Source: Corallium rubrum (taxonomy: Eukaryota > Cnidaria > Anthozoa > Scleralcyonacea > Coralliidae). From it: a stretch of 64,000 nucleotides of DNA. This document shows positions 54,578 through 58,889 of the stretch, one piece after another. The notes below the pieces were generated by a model, which did no database searches, was not told the DNA's origin, and was given only the letters and a program-made list of their open reading frames with translations. Position numbers and translations under genes: made by a program. Position 1 is the first letter of the stretch. Each line of letters starts with the position of its first letter. The stretch spans positions 32,778,628-32,842,627 of the forward strand of contig OZ035998.1 in NCBI GenBank assembly GCA_964035015.1, read 5' to 3'.

Positions 54578-56560
54578 TAGAAGTTTTTATCAAAAGCGAA
54601 ATGCTGCGAGTTGCTACCATTTACTATTTAGTAGTAAGATACTTGTTATCGTCCGAAGCATTTTCATTTAAAGAGCTTAAGCATGCGACATTTTCCTCAA
54701 CATGGACGTCACGCGTATAAAATCGAGCCATTAAAGAGTGATGGCGTCAGCACTCTTGCTTGAAGTGAAGAACGGCAATCTAAGCAGTTTTAGGTTGTTG
54801 ATTTGCAGCAATAACGGCTGTTGCCATCTTTAATGTTGTCATCTTTAATAATGCCTGCCGCTGATTGGTAGACATTGCGTATACCGAAGATCATCGCCCA
54901 CGAAATCCTAAGAATCGAGTTTGTGAACGCATATAAACTCGGCCCAGACCTCGTCAAGATTAGTGAGCTGCTCGCCTTACGGCTCGCAGCAATAATAATA
55001 ATAATAATTATAAAGGAACGTGTTTGCGATACAAGTACTCCCTCGTGCAAAAAAATGACTGAGCCATGCATGTTTCATTGACATATAAAGAATAAAACAT
55101 AATCCGAAAATCGTCATCTTGTGACTTGATATTCAAGTTAAAAAAAAGATAAGACAAAACCTCTCATTTTGTCTTATCTTGTTTTTAACTTGAATATCAA
55201 GTCACCAGATGACTATTTTCGGATTATGTTTTATTCTTTAATATTTTTTTTAAATTCTCGGCTGGTTATGGTTTCATTGAACTATGACTGCAGATCTCTG
55301 TAATTCCGAAAGTACAGCCACCTCCCCGAATATGTAATCTCGGTCAGCCGAAAGTAACAGCCTTTTTAACGATGAAAAACTCAATCTAAAAGTAACGGTT
55401 ATCTGGAAAACACGGGCACGCGGACACGGACACCCGGACAAGGACACGCGGACACGGACACGCGGAAAGCTAAGCCAAAAGTAATCGCCTTTTCGGATGT
55501 AAACGAACGATTAAAAAACGAACCTTAAAGTATAACGGCCTTTTTATTGATACAAAAGCGTAACAGCCTTCTTAACTCTTTCTGGACGGCATCTGACATT
55601 CAAGTCTTATGTATTTTACTCTGGGGAAAACCCACCGACGGGAAAGGGTTAACGATGAGAAAAGAATCTAAGGCCACACTAATCCGTTTTCAAACGAAAA
55701 CAAACGAAAACGGAGAATTGTATCGAAAACGTATATCTTCGCCGTTTAGTAAAACGTTAAAAAGATCAACAGGGGTGTGAATGAATAGTTCTAGGTGACT
55801 GAAACCAAGACAACATAATCGTGACATCATCGTTTCCCAAAAGCTTCGTTTTTACCGTCCACACTGGTGGAGAGAAACGGCGTCTTCGAATGTCTCTACT
55901 CTGGAGAGCGTTTTCGAAACGCTCCGTTTTTGGTCACCGCGAAGACGTCGGATTAGTGTAGACAAAAGGCCTAACCGTATCAAAAAGAACGGATTAGTGT
56001 GGACATGGCTTAAAAGTAAGGGCCTTTTTATAATGATACAATAACTAAATCCAAAGTAATCGCCTTTTAAGAATCTAAAAGTTACGGCCTTTTTAATGAT
56101 ACAAAAAGGAAACTGTTAATACGGTGTTAAATTATGTAGGTTTAATAATAGTAATTAAAATATATTATATTTTTCTCAACGTTTTGTAAACTTAGACGTT
56201 GGGTGAAAATGCTCCGTGGCTCGTTGCATTCACGCATTTCACCGAGCTTAAAGAAACCAAAGGTATATATAATTATAGTTTTTGTATTATGGATCGATAT
56301 TCTTGAACACTCCTTTGAAAAATTACAGGTAAGTTACAGGTAAGACCATTTGCCATTACTCTCTTATAGGAATTGTTTTAATGGTTGGCGAAGTCGATAC
56401 AACACATGTGGTAAGTTTATATAATCTAAGGCTCTGTTTTGTTTGTTTTGCTTCGTTTTGTATTATTTTGCTTTGTTTTGTTTCCTTTGTTTTGTTTCTC
56501 GTTTAGTTTTGTTTCGCTGTTTTATGGATTAGAAAATTGAGGAGGAGGCGGGGTGTGTGT

Positions 56561-56591
<31 letters not shown>

Positions 56592-57687
56592 GGGTGAGGG
56601 CAAAAAATCGTGCAAGACAATTTGAATGGGGGGGGGGGAATTCGTGCACAAAAAAACCCACTTTAATCGCACACTGAAAATCCTGGGGGGAAATCCTGCA
56701 CGAGCAATTGACAAATTGTATATGGTCGGTCCCTTACTGTCTTGCTTTGGTTTGTTTTGTTTTGTATTTTGTGAGGTGATGGTGGCACAGCTGTTAGCGC
56801 TCGTATCGATCTCTTACTTCTGCGACGCGGGTTTGAGTCCTGCTCGGTGCAGTTATCCGATTAAAAAATTTCACCTCGAGCGGATGTAAAAAGCGTGCTT
56901 CCAGTTTGACTCCACCAAACACCACAGGTTTCTTCCTGAAGTAACAACTAGGGCTCTTACTGCACCGCTAGGGAGAATAGTTTAAATATGACTAGTACTG
57001 ATAGGGTTATCCAGTATATAGAGGCAGAATCGAAATCGATAGGGATTGGTCCATCAGTGGATTGGCCACTACAGAAAAGAGTTGAAAACTGGTGACGAGG
57101 TAGTAACGCTATGAAACTGTCCCTCAAACCGATCTCAAGAATACTAGCGCTCAATGCTTTTTACCAGTCTTCAACTCTTTTTCGGAGATAGAGTATTTTG
57201 GTTTATCACTGTTTGAAGAAGTCGTCCCTCCCTCCCACCAACCTCCCACCAGTATTGCTCGTATCAGTCTTCGAAGAAGCTCGGAGAACCATCTCTCTCC
57301 TTTAGGTAAGCTCCCCCGGGGAAATACAATTTCTCACCCCTAAAGCCGGTTTTCCACTAGGCGACTTTATTCGCGCGAAGCGACTTTTTCTTTTGTCTCA
57401 TGAGCTCTGAGCTGGAACTAATCAAAAATCTATTGAATTCGAACAAAAGAAAGTCGCTTCGCGCGAAAAAAGTCGCCTAGCGGAAAACCGGCTTTACAGC
57501 GACTCTTTTCATCTTTTCCCAGGCAATGCACGAAGCTCTGTTTATTGCGAATCTTATTCAACTCTACTACGGAACAGATGACGACAAAAAGCTTTCTCTA
57601 CTACAGACATTTAACACGAATCCCGACAAATTTGACCATATGTCAGTTGTCAAGGAAATGCAAAGGAGTACTGTTCGTAGCCAGTGA
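25474..57687 (+). CDS. ATPAF1: ATP synthase mitochondrial F1 complex assembly factor 1 (complete, 10 exons)
   Basis: ATPAF1 (yeast Atp11) is a matrix chaperone that binds free F1 beta subunits so the F1-ATPase hexamer can assemble (family knowledge). Ten exons join in frame to 295 codons plus stop: 25474-25667, 26424-26526, 35785-35844, 44183-44245, 53197-53247, 54099-54146, 54368-54463, 56196-56262, 56370-56410, 57523-57687. All introns are GT-AG. Residues 1-40 are rich in R, K and S and poor in acids, as in a mitochondrial presequence. Family landmarks include NPFYEKYAEKIKL, REYHRDKDSVSAAIP, YDVIQERAREYPTF, NGYELMVGEFS, THFTELKETKG, GIVLMVGEVD and ANLIQLYY. Length is close to vertebrate ATPAF1 (about 330 residues). 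Introns 2-4 are each 8-9 kb and full of transposons, while exons show no stop or frameshift. An AATAAA lies about 50 bp after the stop. Confidence 0.93.
25790..26310. repeat. Homopyrimidine (TTCC)n tract in ATPAF1 intron 1
   Basis: About 520 bp of C/T, including two long pure (TTCC)n blocks (about 26015-26110 and 26185-26310). It ends about 115 nt before exon 2. Frames through it (Phe-Leu-Pro-Ser) are not genes. Confidence 0.95.
26424..26526 (+). CDS. ATPAF1: ATPAF1 exon 2
   Basis: The acceptor ttattccag|AAA completes an Arg codon; the donor is GTCAAG|gtgaat. The peptide is Lys/Glu-rich (NVYETQLNKEIQEFKTKAKR), equivalent to the charged linker after the NPFY motif. Confidence 0.88.
26590..27050. 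other. ATPAF1 intron 2, nothing recognised
   Basis: Plain AT-rich sequence with one aaaggtggctcca word resembling the end of the 27789 element. Confidence 0.4.
27051..27518. mobile_element. Palindromic element in ATPAF1 intron 2
   Basis: Arms of about 115 bp (aaagtgcttatgtcacaaaa ... gagatatgcggctctaaa) pair with the complement at 27403-27517. The centre holds a second inverted word around acatgtgaattcg. Confidence 0.85.
27789..28467. mobile_element. Large palindromic MITE, about 680 bp
   Basis: AAGGTGGCTCCACACAGTTT pairs with aaactgtatggaaccacctt. Pairing continues nearly through the whole length (gttgctatggcaacaatgac, aatcaataggccgattt) to a centre near 28130, so the element is close to a full-length hairpin. 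Confidence 0.9.
28470..28840. repeat. Degenerate tandem array of gggaggggcttattaga
   Basis: About 18 units of 16-20 bp built on GGAGGGGGCTTATTAGA. Similar in layout to the subterminal array of the pogo fragment at 29220-29300. Confidence 0.85.
29015..29142 (+). repeat. 5' LTR of the rearranged Gypsy element
   Basis: 128 bp starting TGTGATGATGACG and ending ATTATA. One base difference from the 3' LTR (gagtgCaaac versus gagtgTaaac). Confidence 0.88.
29167..30050 (-). pseudogene. Pogo/Tigger-type DDE transposase C-terminal fragment
   Basis: The frame 29397-29891 (164 codons) begins KRIDVAVVPSGCTKYIQAPD and continues VSWNKPFK, a typical pogo-type DDE segment after the second catalytic Asp, and ends in an acidic tail (DDDEEGDD). 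An upstream piece (about 29900-30010) is in another frame. The 3' terminus is CCGTAAATGTTCGATTTAGC at 29167, next to a TA dinucleotide, with four tandem copies of about 18 bp (gagcggcgcttaatc) just inside. The 5' two-thirds is missing. It is inserted between the primer site and the internal repeats of the Gypsy element. Confidence 0.72.
30154..30172. repeat. Poly-C run
   Basis: A run of nearly 20 C residues in unit 1; the related unit 2 has CCACCCCAACCCACACAC at the same place, so the run is an expansion. Confidence 0.8.
31497..32050. repeat. 28-bp tandem repeat array (core TATAAGACTATAGTCCTAAG)
   Basis: About 20 copies with a 28-bp period, degrading to shorter periods at both ends. Every copy contains the perfect 10-bp palindrome GACTATAGTC. 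Confidence 0.9.
32537..32586. repeat. (TA)n microsatellite
   Basis: About 24 uninterrupted TA units immediately upstream of the pol remnant. Confidence 0.95.
32700..35317 (+). pseudogene. Gypsy pol remnant: RT, RNase H and integrase with frameshifts
   Basis: The first open piece (about 32700-33268) has RT fingers and palm (KVFSKLDLRHGYHQI). The active-site segment (SDDILIFG, near 33255) is in another frame, so a frameshift splits RT. The second piece (about 33340-34050) holds the thumb, RNase H (LTVDASPTGLGAIL, TDHKPLE) and connection. A shift near 34050 and a stop near 34398 separate it from the integrase piece (34394-35317), which has MDFLGP, TDNGPPFN and NSEAE for the D-D-E triad and a chromodomain-less tail. 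It differs from the neighbouring intact element throughout, so it belongs to a different family. Protein function is lost unless the shifts are assembly errors. Confidence 0.88.
35620..35747 (+). repeat. 3' LTR of the rearranged Gypsy element
   Basis: 128-bp direct copy of 29015-29142, followed by TATAC and then the 3' end of ATPAF1 intron 2. Confidence 0.88.
35785..35844 (+). CDS. ATPAF1: ATPAF1 exon 3
   Basis: The 60 nt run in phase 0 from acceptor atattttcag|AAA to donor CAAAAG|gtatgg, encoding a Ser/Lys-rich low-conservation linker. The exon is assigned by splice sites, phase and position, so it is less certain than the others. A TACTAAT branch-site-like motif sits at 35764-35770. Confidence 0.75.
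36040..36251 (-). mobile_element. 5S-derived SINE, tail half (split by Gypsy element)
   Basis: Complement contains gagttgtagttgatctctcc-type and taaaatcaacacctaca sequence shared with 23700-23800. Continues in the head half at 40805-40930. Confidence 0.75.
36252..36390 (+). repeat. 5' LTR of the intact Gypsy element
   Basis: 139 bp, TG...CA termini; includes aaataaacgg near the end as a likely polyadenylation signal. Identical to the 3' LTR except C versus T near position 12. Confidence 0.93.
36393..36411 (+). promoter_or_regulatory. Primer-binding site, tRNA-Ser(GCU) type
   Basis: TGGCGACGAGGATGGGATT is complementary over 19 bases to the 3' end (including CCA) of metazoan tRNA-Ser(GCU) as I recall it. 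It starts two bases after the LTR, as expected for minus-strand priming. Confidence 0.75.
36580..40545 (+). CDS. Gag-Pol polyprotein of Gypsy element (1321 codons, uninterrupted)
   Basis: Gag is followed by two CCHC zinc knuckles at residues 194-207 and 214-227. The aspartic protease has LDTGSAVSVI with its catalytic Asp at residue 297. Reverse transcriptase shows FSKLDLRQAYLQM and an ILDDM active-site box with Asp 584-585. RNase H shows ECDASPYGLGAVL (Asp 731). An HHCC zinc domain precedes the integrase catalytic triad Asp 1015, Asp 1069, Glu 1105, a D-53-D-35-E spacing. Gag and pol are fused in one frame without a shift. Replication would go through RNA and cDNA in virus-like particles. No envelope frame is present. 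All motifs look intact, so the copy may be competent. Confidence 0.95.
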   Translation: MNSIGKLEAFDETREDWSAYVERVEQYFLANDVENDKKVPVLLTVIGGKTYSLLRTLTSPAKPSTKTFDEIVEILKGHLSPKPLVIAERFRFHKRDQREDENINSYVAELKKLSEHCEFDTALADTLRDRLVCGLYNESIQKRLLVETNLKFDKAVKMAVAMETAARDAVELRGKPKVETELNKLSQGQKQRKCYRCGKDGHEAQECYFKDQYCRNCGKKGHIKRVCRSKATGSTSAVKTNTTQKRVKDLHNVQHESGSDSDDTLASLELHKVEKASSNIIWVTPEVDGKPLQMELDTGSAVSVIPYSKYSSMYKTAKLQPTSTTLKTYTGEKIKPEGMMKVQVKYKEEIHQLNLYVVNTQGPALLGRDWLQKLTLDWKAIKALSTTSSSQDQPTRLQEILDKYSEVFDEEIGMLKNIKAKLTLKENSSPKFCKARQVPYALRPKVEAELTKLQNANILTKVTWSEWATPVVPVIKKNGNVRLCGDFKQTINPVMQVQQYPLPRIDDIFASLGGGQKFSKLDLRQAYLQMEMEEESKKLLTINTHKGLFQYNRLVFGVASAPAIWQQAMDQVLEGIPHVQCILDDMIISGKTDEDHLNNLEEVLSRLHKHGLRANNSKCEFFKEKIEFCGHEISKDGLHKSQKKVDAVVNAPRPENVSQVRSFIGLINYYQHFLPNLSTLLQPLNKLLEKGSSWKWTPECEKAFVQAKKLITSDEVLVHYDPQRPIKLECDASPYGLGAVLTQVMEDNTERPIAYASRSLTKTEKHYSQIDKEALALVWGVKKFHTYVFARRFTLRTDHKPLTAIFSPTKAIPATTAARLQRYALYLSGFDYDIEYRSSSKHCNADGLSRLPMELTEEPEQAADPVHAFYASQLNRLPVTSQKVRMETQRDPTLVKVYESTMKGWNKQQELTLTPYYSRRNELTVHQGCIMWGSRVIVPAKLRSLVLEVLHEGHIGVVKMKALARSYIWWAGIDQDIEDLAKGCRGCQHVQQVPKCSPLHPWEWPSTPWQRIHVDYAGPFLGKMFLVVVDACSKWPEVIMMHSTTATKTIEALRTVFARNGLPEQLVSDNGPQFTAEEFQLFLKKNGVRHTTSAPYHPATNGLAERFVQTLKKSLTSMKEDSGTTQTKLSKFLMKYRNTPHSTTGETPATVFMGRNLRSRLDLIKPDIRKHVVGKQENQAKAKSHGTAGKLRELYVGQEVNARNYSGKEKWIRGIVKARTGPVSYRVEIAPNVIWRRHIDQLLSSSTNTLDSKSVEHLPTPISECDSEDENTHAQQEQGTDMEEVQPRQSSQDQDTPERELSPEGRYPVRVRQEPQRLGHD
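40666..40804 (+). repeat. 3' LTR of the intact Gypsy element
   Basis: 139 bp, directly repeated copy of the 5' LTR. Preceded by a polypurine tract and followed by the CAACT target duplication. Confidence 0.93.
40805..40930 (-). mobile_element. 5S-derived SINE, head half (split by Gypsy element)
   Basis: On the minus strand, gcccggttagacggggttag then tacttggatgggtgaccgct and tgggaatgacc reproduce the 3' half of 5S rRNA including the pol III control boxes, followed by cttggaattcatgtgagttg. The intact Gypsy element separates it from its tail. Confidence 0.82.
40931..41631. other. ATPAF1 intron 3, nothing recognised
   Basis: AT-rich, no gene or clear element structure. Confidence 0.4.
41632..41850. 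mobile_element. MITE with 8-bp target duplication (hAT-like)
   Basis: CACTGACGTCTATATAACTG pairs with CAGTTATATAGAGGTCAGTG, flanked by exact 8-bp repeats GAAGTAAC (41624-41631, 41851-41858). Eight-base duplications are typical of hAT elements. Confidence 0.85.
42113..43118. mobile_element. Middle MITE of the triple nest
   Basis: Arms AAGTTTATCTAATTTGAAAG and the complement of ctttcaaatgagacaaactt extend inward through ctcgtcaaatggtataagaa and an accaaaac-containing stretch, forming a long imperfect palindrome. It is split by the inner element at its right arm. Exact ends are uncertain by a few bases. Confidence 0.75.
42567..43079. mobile_element. Inner MITE of the triple nest (TTA duplication)
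   Basis: Termini AGCCCCGGTCAAACGAGGAT and its complement are flanked by TTA (42564-42566, 43080-43082). The empty site can be read from the other arm of the middle element, which has cttcttatacc uninterrupted. The subterminal region is a repeat of GAGAGTTGATGAGAGT-like words. Confidence 0.9.
43618..43797 (-). mobile_element. tRNA-derived SINE, minus copy
   Basis: Minus-strand head has gctcagtggtcagagc (A box) and gggttcaattcctgcc (B box), followed by an unrelated tail ending aacatgctatataa. Forms an inverted pair with 43864-44041. Confidence 0.8.
43864..44041 (+). mobile_element. tRNA-derived SINE, plus copy
   Basis: ggcctccgtggctcagtggt through gttcaattcctgccggaagg can fold as a tRNA with closing acceptor stem GGCCTCC/GGAAGGCC and an AGA at the anticodon position. 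A tail of about 105 bp (tgtagttgcatttttcgcaa ...) follows. Only 142 bp separate it from ATPAF1 exon 4. Confidence 0.8.
44183..44245 (+). CDS. ATPAF1: ATPAF1 exon 4
   Basis: The acceptor ttttcacatag|GGA and donor GAAAAG|gtaaaa enclose 63 nt. The peptide GLDAIMHLEKIMDKSPDSIE corresponds to the family segment TLxxIxxxEMVxxKTAEEI that precedes IW. Confidence 0.88.
44246..44655. other. ATPAF1 intron 4, small unassigned frame
   Basis: A 75-codon frame at 44333-44560 has no recognised homology and unremarkable composition; probably not coding. Confidence 0.3.
45382..45387 (-). terminator. Putative polyadenylation signal of the 13-finger gene
   Basis: TTTATT on the plus strand reads AATAAA on the minus strand, about 190 bp after the stop. 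The equivalent site is conserved in the paralogue at 47517-47522. Confidence 0.45.
45579..46796 (-). CDS. C2H2 zinc-finger protein, 13 fingers (intronic, antisense to ATPAF1)
   Basis: This single open frame of 405 codons is a Kruppel-type C2H2 array joined by TGEKPFKC linkers, so the product is probably a nuclear DNA-binding protein. A 40-residue acidic/basic lead has no KRAB, BTB or other recognised domain. Finger 1 is CPACTKTFGSLATLRRH; the middle fingers come in two near-identical types (KKTFFQSSGLLYH and KKAFSCSSTLINH) that largely alternate. Finger 5 reads CDVSKK, losing its second zinc Cys. The last three fingers are divergent and shared with the paralogue. The first ATG is at 46796; the one at 46769 (MRSCMKREG) is equally possible. 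An AATAAA equivalent lies at 45382-45387. Targets are unknown. Confidence 0.82.
   Translation of the reverse strand: MVHVWRIDKMRSCMKREGSTMSNNSDLTKRSSDMNGKTSHRCPACTKTFGSLATLRRHMVLHTGEKPFKCDVCNKTFSQSSGLLYHKRTHTGEKPFKCDVCKKTFFQSSGLLYHKRTHTGEKPFKCDVCKKAFSCSSTLINHKRTHTGEKPFKCDVSKKTFFHSSGLLYHKRTHTGEKPFKCDVCKKTFSCLSTLISHKRTHTGGKPFKCDVCKKTFFQSSGLLYHKRTHTGEKPFKCDACKKTFSGSSTLINHKRTHTGEKPFKCDVCKKTFFQSSGLLYHKRTHTGEKPFKCDVCDKTFSQSGNLQYHKRTHTARKKPYTCDICDKAFSHHSSFVNHQKTHNTGKSFKCNYCNMNFDCKAFDRHLLTHELEATEPNGMQYICLKCDVTFDLASALVKHMTELH
47517..47522 (-). terminator. Putative polyadenylation signal of the 15-finger gene
   Basis: AATAAA on the minus strand, about 200 bp after the stop, in the duplicated 3' UTR. 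Confidence 0.45.
47719..49092 (-). CDS. C2H2 zinc-finger protein, 15 fingers (tandem paralogue)
   Basis: This 457-codon open frame is nearly identical to the neighbour at 45579-46796 in its lead, finger 1 and last three fingers, but has 15 fingers in a different order of the two middle types. All fingers keep both Cys and both His. One linker reads TAEKPFKC instead of TGEKPFKC. Predicted helix contact residues (-1,2,3,6) are Q-S-G-Y or C-S-T-N in most middle fingers, so the array is highly homogenised. An alternative start is at 49074. An AATAAA equivalent lies at 47517-47522. It lies within ATPAF1 intron 4 on the opposite strand. Confidence 0.83.
   Translation of the reverse strand: MWRIDKMRSCMKREGSTMSNNSDLTKRSSDMNGKTSHRCPACTKTFGSLATLRRHMVLHTGEKPFKCDVCNKTFSQSSGLLCHKRTHTGEKPFKCDVCKKAFSCSSTLINHKRTHTGEKPFKCDVCKKAFSCSSTLINHKRTHTGEKPFKCDVCKKTFFQSSGLLYHKRTHTGEKPFKCDVCKKAFSCSSTLINHKRTHTGEKPFKCDVCKKTFFQSSGLLYHKRTHTGEKPFKCDVCKKTFSQSSGLLYHKRTHTAEKPFKCDVCKKTFSYSSTLINHKRTHTGEKPFKCDVCKKTFFQSSGLLYHKRTHTGEKPFKCDVCKKAFSYSCNLVHHKRTHTGEKPFKCDVCDKTFSQSGNLQYHKRTHTGKQPYTCDICDKAFSHNSSFVNHQKTHNTGKSFKCNYCDMNFDCKAFDRHLLTHELEATEPNGMQYICLKCDVTFDLASALVKHMTELH
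49146..49363. mobile_element. MITE with 9-bp target duplication (Mutator-like), copy 2
   Basis: Same terminal repeats as 14837-14974. The flanks are GCTCACTGC and GCTCACAGC, a 9-bp duplication with one mismatch. It is present in only one of the two zinc-finger duplication units. Confidence 0.88.
49715..49773. repeat. (TTTTG)n microsatellite
   Basis: About 12 pentamers of ttttg. Confidence 0.95.
50245..50456. repeat. Two tandem copies of a roughly 107-bp unit
   Basis: taactcattcctgtccgggg through cggacaagaaagagttaaag occurs at about 50245-50342 and 50354-50455 with few differences. The word tctggcgttagccagaataa is present in both and again at about 51025. Confidence 0.9.
50457..51957. other. 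ATPAF1 intron 4, nothing recognised
   Basis: No gene, exon or clear element; one more copy of tctggcgttagccagaataa near 51025 and a (GT)n run near 51210. Confidence 0.4.
51958..52140. other. Sequence left of the fold-back element
   Basis: No gene, exon or repeat recognised here; it is simply intronic sequence of ATPAF1 intron 4. Confidence 0.4.
52143..53126. mobile_element. Fold-back Tc1/mariner-like element
   Basis: Termini CAATGGGTGCCAAAAGTATG (left) and its near-complement ending CACTG (right) are flanked by TA at 52141-52142 and 53127-53128. Two long arms (about 52143-52579 and 52690-53126) are reverse complements. Each carries the transposase N-terminal HTH (MAK-LSEGVRG-IIALSNEG, then VSKGAVQRTVERFRK). 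The right copy reads on the minus strand, has a stop in FS*RQ, and extends further (NSKTTVRRRLAASGLKLRK). No DDE domain remains, so the element is non-autonomous. It ends 70 bp before ATPAF1 exon 5. Confidence 0.9.
53197..53247 (+). CDS. ATPAF1: ATPAF1 exon 5
   Basis: The acceptor ttttaaatag|CTT and donor ATTCCT|gtaagt enclose 51 nt encoding LWREYHRDKDSVSAAIP, matching the IWxxYxxxKDxVxAxIP signature. Confidence 0.93.
53248..54098. other. ATPAF1 intron 5 with Penelope-type remnant
   Basis: Near 53880-53945 ccttcgctcgaaacgttaga and cgttctctgtttcggcagta match the repeat at 25270-25340 and 8330-8400. No gene. Confidence 0.5.
54099..54146 (+). CDS. ATPAF1: ATPAF1 exon 6
   Basis: The acceptor ttctatag|AGT and donor CCTACC|gtaagt enclose 48 nt encoding SSMYDVIQERAREYPT, matching the FDLIxxRAxxxPT signature. 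Confidence 0.93.
54368..54463 (+). CDS. ATPAF1: ATPAF1 exon 7
   Basis: The acceptor atttatag|TTT was chosen over a nearer AG at 54379-54380, because only it keeps phase 0 and restores the conserved F-x-x-x-x-P-R. The donor is TATCAG|gtatac. The peptide includes PRNNGYELMVGEFSDHQCYL. Confidence 0.92.
54537..54577. repeat. (ATA)n microsatellite
   Basis: About 13 ata units inside ATPAF1 intron 7. Confidence 0.9.
55086..55240. mobile_element. Near-perfect hairpin MITE
   Basis: taaagaataaaacataatcc pairs with ggattatgttttattcttta and pairing runs nearly to the centre (aagataagacaaaa / ttttgtcttatctt). Confidence 0.9.
55670..56012. mobile_element. MITE (AAGGCCACACTAATCC ends)
   Basis: aaggccacactaatccgttt pairs with ggattagtgtggacatggctt; internal gaaacggcgtcttcg and gcgaagacgtcgg words also mirror. 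Confidence 0.8.
56196..56262 (+). CDS. ATPAF1: ATPAF1 exon 8
   Basis: The acceptor aaacttag|ACG and donor ACCAAAG|gtatat enclose 67 nt encoding TLGENAPWLVAFTHFTELKE followed by TK, aligning with the HYPELKEEKG segment. Confidence 0.92.
56370..56410 (+). CDS. ATPAF1: ATPAF1 exon 9
   Basis: This 41-nt micro-exon runs from acceptor ctcttatag|GA to donor CATGTG|gtaagt. With one base from exon 8 it reads GIVLMVGEVDTTHV, the conserved core strand of the family. Confidence 0.93.
56554..56594. repeat. (GT)n then poly-G tract
   Basis: About 10 GT units followed by about 20 G residues in ATPAF1 intron 9. Confidence 0.9.
56772..56950 (+). mobile_element. Possible tRNA-derived SINE fragment
   Basis: tggcacagctgttagcgc resembles an A box and gggtttgagtcctgctc a B box 45 bp later, with a non-tRNA tail. 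No closing acceptor stem is visible. Confidence 0.45.
57343..57494. mobile_element. MITE (AAGCCGGTTTTCCACTAGGC ends) next to ATPAF1 exon 10
   Basis: Ends AAGCCGGTTTTCCACTAGGC and complement, flanked by TA. It stops 28 bp before exon 10. The family recurs at 58734-58886, 58890-59072, 60994-61136 and 61137-61280 with diverged arms. Confidence 0.85.
57523..57687 (+). CDS. ATPAF1: ATPAF1 exon 10 (terminal, with stop)
   Basis: The acceptor cttttcccag|GCA opens an exon encoding HEALFIANLIQLYYG, LLQTFNTNPDKFDHMSVVKE and a short tail, ending TGA at 57685-57687. This matches the conserved C-terminal helix of ATPAF1. A MITE ends 28 bp upstream of the exon. Confidence 0.93.
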   Translation, partial: AMHEALFIANLIQLYYGTDDDKKLSLLQTFNTNPDKFDHMSVVKEMQRSTVRSQ

Positions 57688-57733
57688 AAGACTGATATCC
57701 AGTTTCCCCCCGATGTAAATATTTCAGCCGAGA

Positions 57734-57739
57734 AATAAA
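57734..57739 (+). terminator. Putative ATPAF1 polyadenylation signal
   Basis: AATAAA lies 47 bp after the ATPAF1 stop codon. This is the canonical hexamer at a plausible distance. Confidence 0.55.
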
Positions 57740-57794
57740 CTACGTATTTGTTTTCCAGATATGTTTGAAGATGTAACTTCAGTTAGTTCACGAT

Positions 57795-58352
57795 TGTTGC
57801 CGCCGAATTATTGACGGACGAATTAAAATTCTTATATATACTTATAAATTAGCCCTTATGAACAAGTTTTCATGTGGGAAATTCAAAAGAACTTTTAGGC
57901 CTGCGCTGAACGTCGCATAATAGACGAATTTAATTCAGACGAATTTAATTCGAATTAACTTCGTCGGTAATGCGACGTAAATGCGACGTCGAGTTAAACA
58001 TCGAATTTCAGTCGAATTAATTGTTTTTACTTGGACTCGTGGGGTCGTTACTTTCAGAACTTTACGGTCTACGAATTGTCAGACAGAAGAAACATTTAAT
58101 TCGGCGCGACGATAATTCGTCGTGTAACTCGAACACGCATTATCTTTCTGACTCAGACGATTTTTTTAATTGCCGAGACGAATTTAATCGAGTTATACGT
58201 CGCAGTTTCGTGGAATAAAATTCAAACAATTAAATTCGTCTATTGTGCGACGTTTAGGGCAGGCCTTACTTTAAAACGAGGTCACAAGCGCTATATATAC
58301 AGTATATGCACGTAAAAGAATTTTAAAGCGTCCGCCGTTTTGGAATAAGGTT
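57795..58352. mobile_element. Palindromic element interrupted by the GGCCTGCGC MITE
   Basis: Its arms gccgccgaatta...ttatgaaca and the complementary right part ending ccgccgttttggaataagg match the uninterrupted copy at 13665-13844. Confidence 0.75.
57898..58265. mobile_element. MITE of the GGCCTGCGC family (TTA duplication)
   Basis: Uninterrupted copy of the outer MITE at 42080. Flanked by TTA on both sides. It is inserted in a second palindromic element whose empty version exists at 13665-13844 (tttttactttaaaacg). Confidence 0.88.
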
Positions 58353-58442
58353 TATGGCTGCTCTTGAAGCGGCTATCTTTAAAGGGGGGAACGGGGAATG
58401 GGGGAACGGGAAATGGGGAATGGGGGAATCGGGGAATCGATA

Positions 58443-58563
58443 AAGTAAAGTAAAGTAAAGTAAAGTAAAGTAAAGTAAAGTAAAGTACAGTACAGTACAG
58501 TACAGTACAGTACAGTACAGTACAGTACAGTACAGTAAAGTAAAGTAAAGTAAAGTAAAGTAA
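58443..58563. repeat. Pentamer satellite (AAAGT)n-(ACAGT)n-(AAAGT)n
   Basis: About 24 pentamers; the central block of about 12 has changed AAAGT to ACAGT, giving a symmetric three-block array. Confidence 0.95.
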
Positions 58564-58733
58564 AAGATATGTACGCTTGTTTCTGCTGTATAGTCTAATC
58601 AATGTGCCAAACAGACCTTATGCACCAGTGTGTTACGGCTAGATGATGTGCAATTGTAGCGAATGCCAGTGAACGGGCTCTTCCTTATGATGTCCATAAA
58701 TTCATTTTCACAATATGTGAACACCACTTTAAC

Positions 58734-58886
58734 TAAAGCTGCATTTCCACTAGACGTAAAATATCGCGCGCTCGACTTTTCTTTTGTACAAATAGAATAG
58801 TTTTCTACTTCGTTCCACATGGACACTCGCAAGACAAAAGAAAAAAGTCGAGTGCGCGACATTTTACGCCTAGCGAACGGTCTTTA
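58734..58886. mobile_element. MITE of the TTTCCACTAG family
   Basis: taaagctgcatttccactag pairs with ctagcgaacggtctttat; cgcgcgctcgacttttcttttg pairs with its complement. Confidence 0.75.
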
Positions 58887-58889
58887 TTA

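Noticed and set aside
56772-56950. A functional tRNA gene
   Set aside because: A- and B-box-like words are present but no acceptor or anticodon stems close; listed only as a possible SINE fragment.
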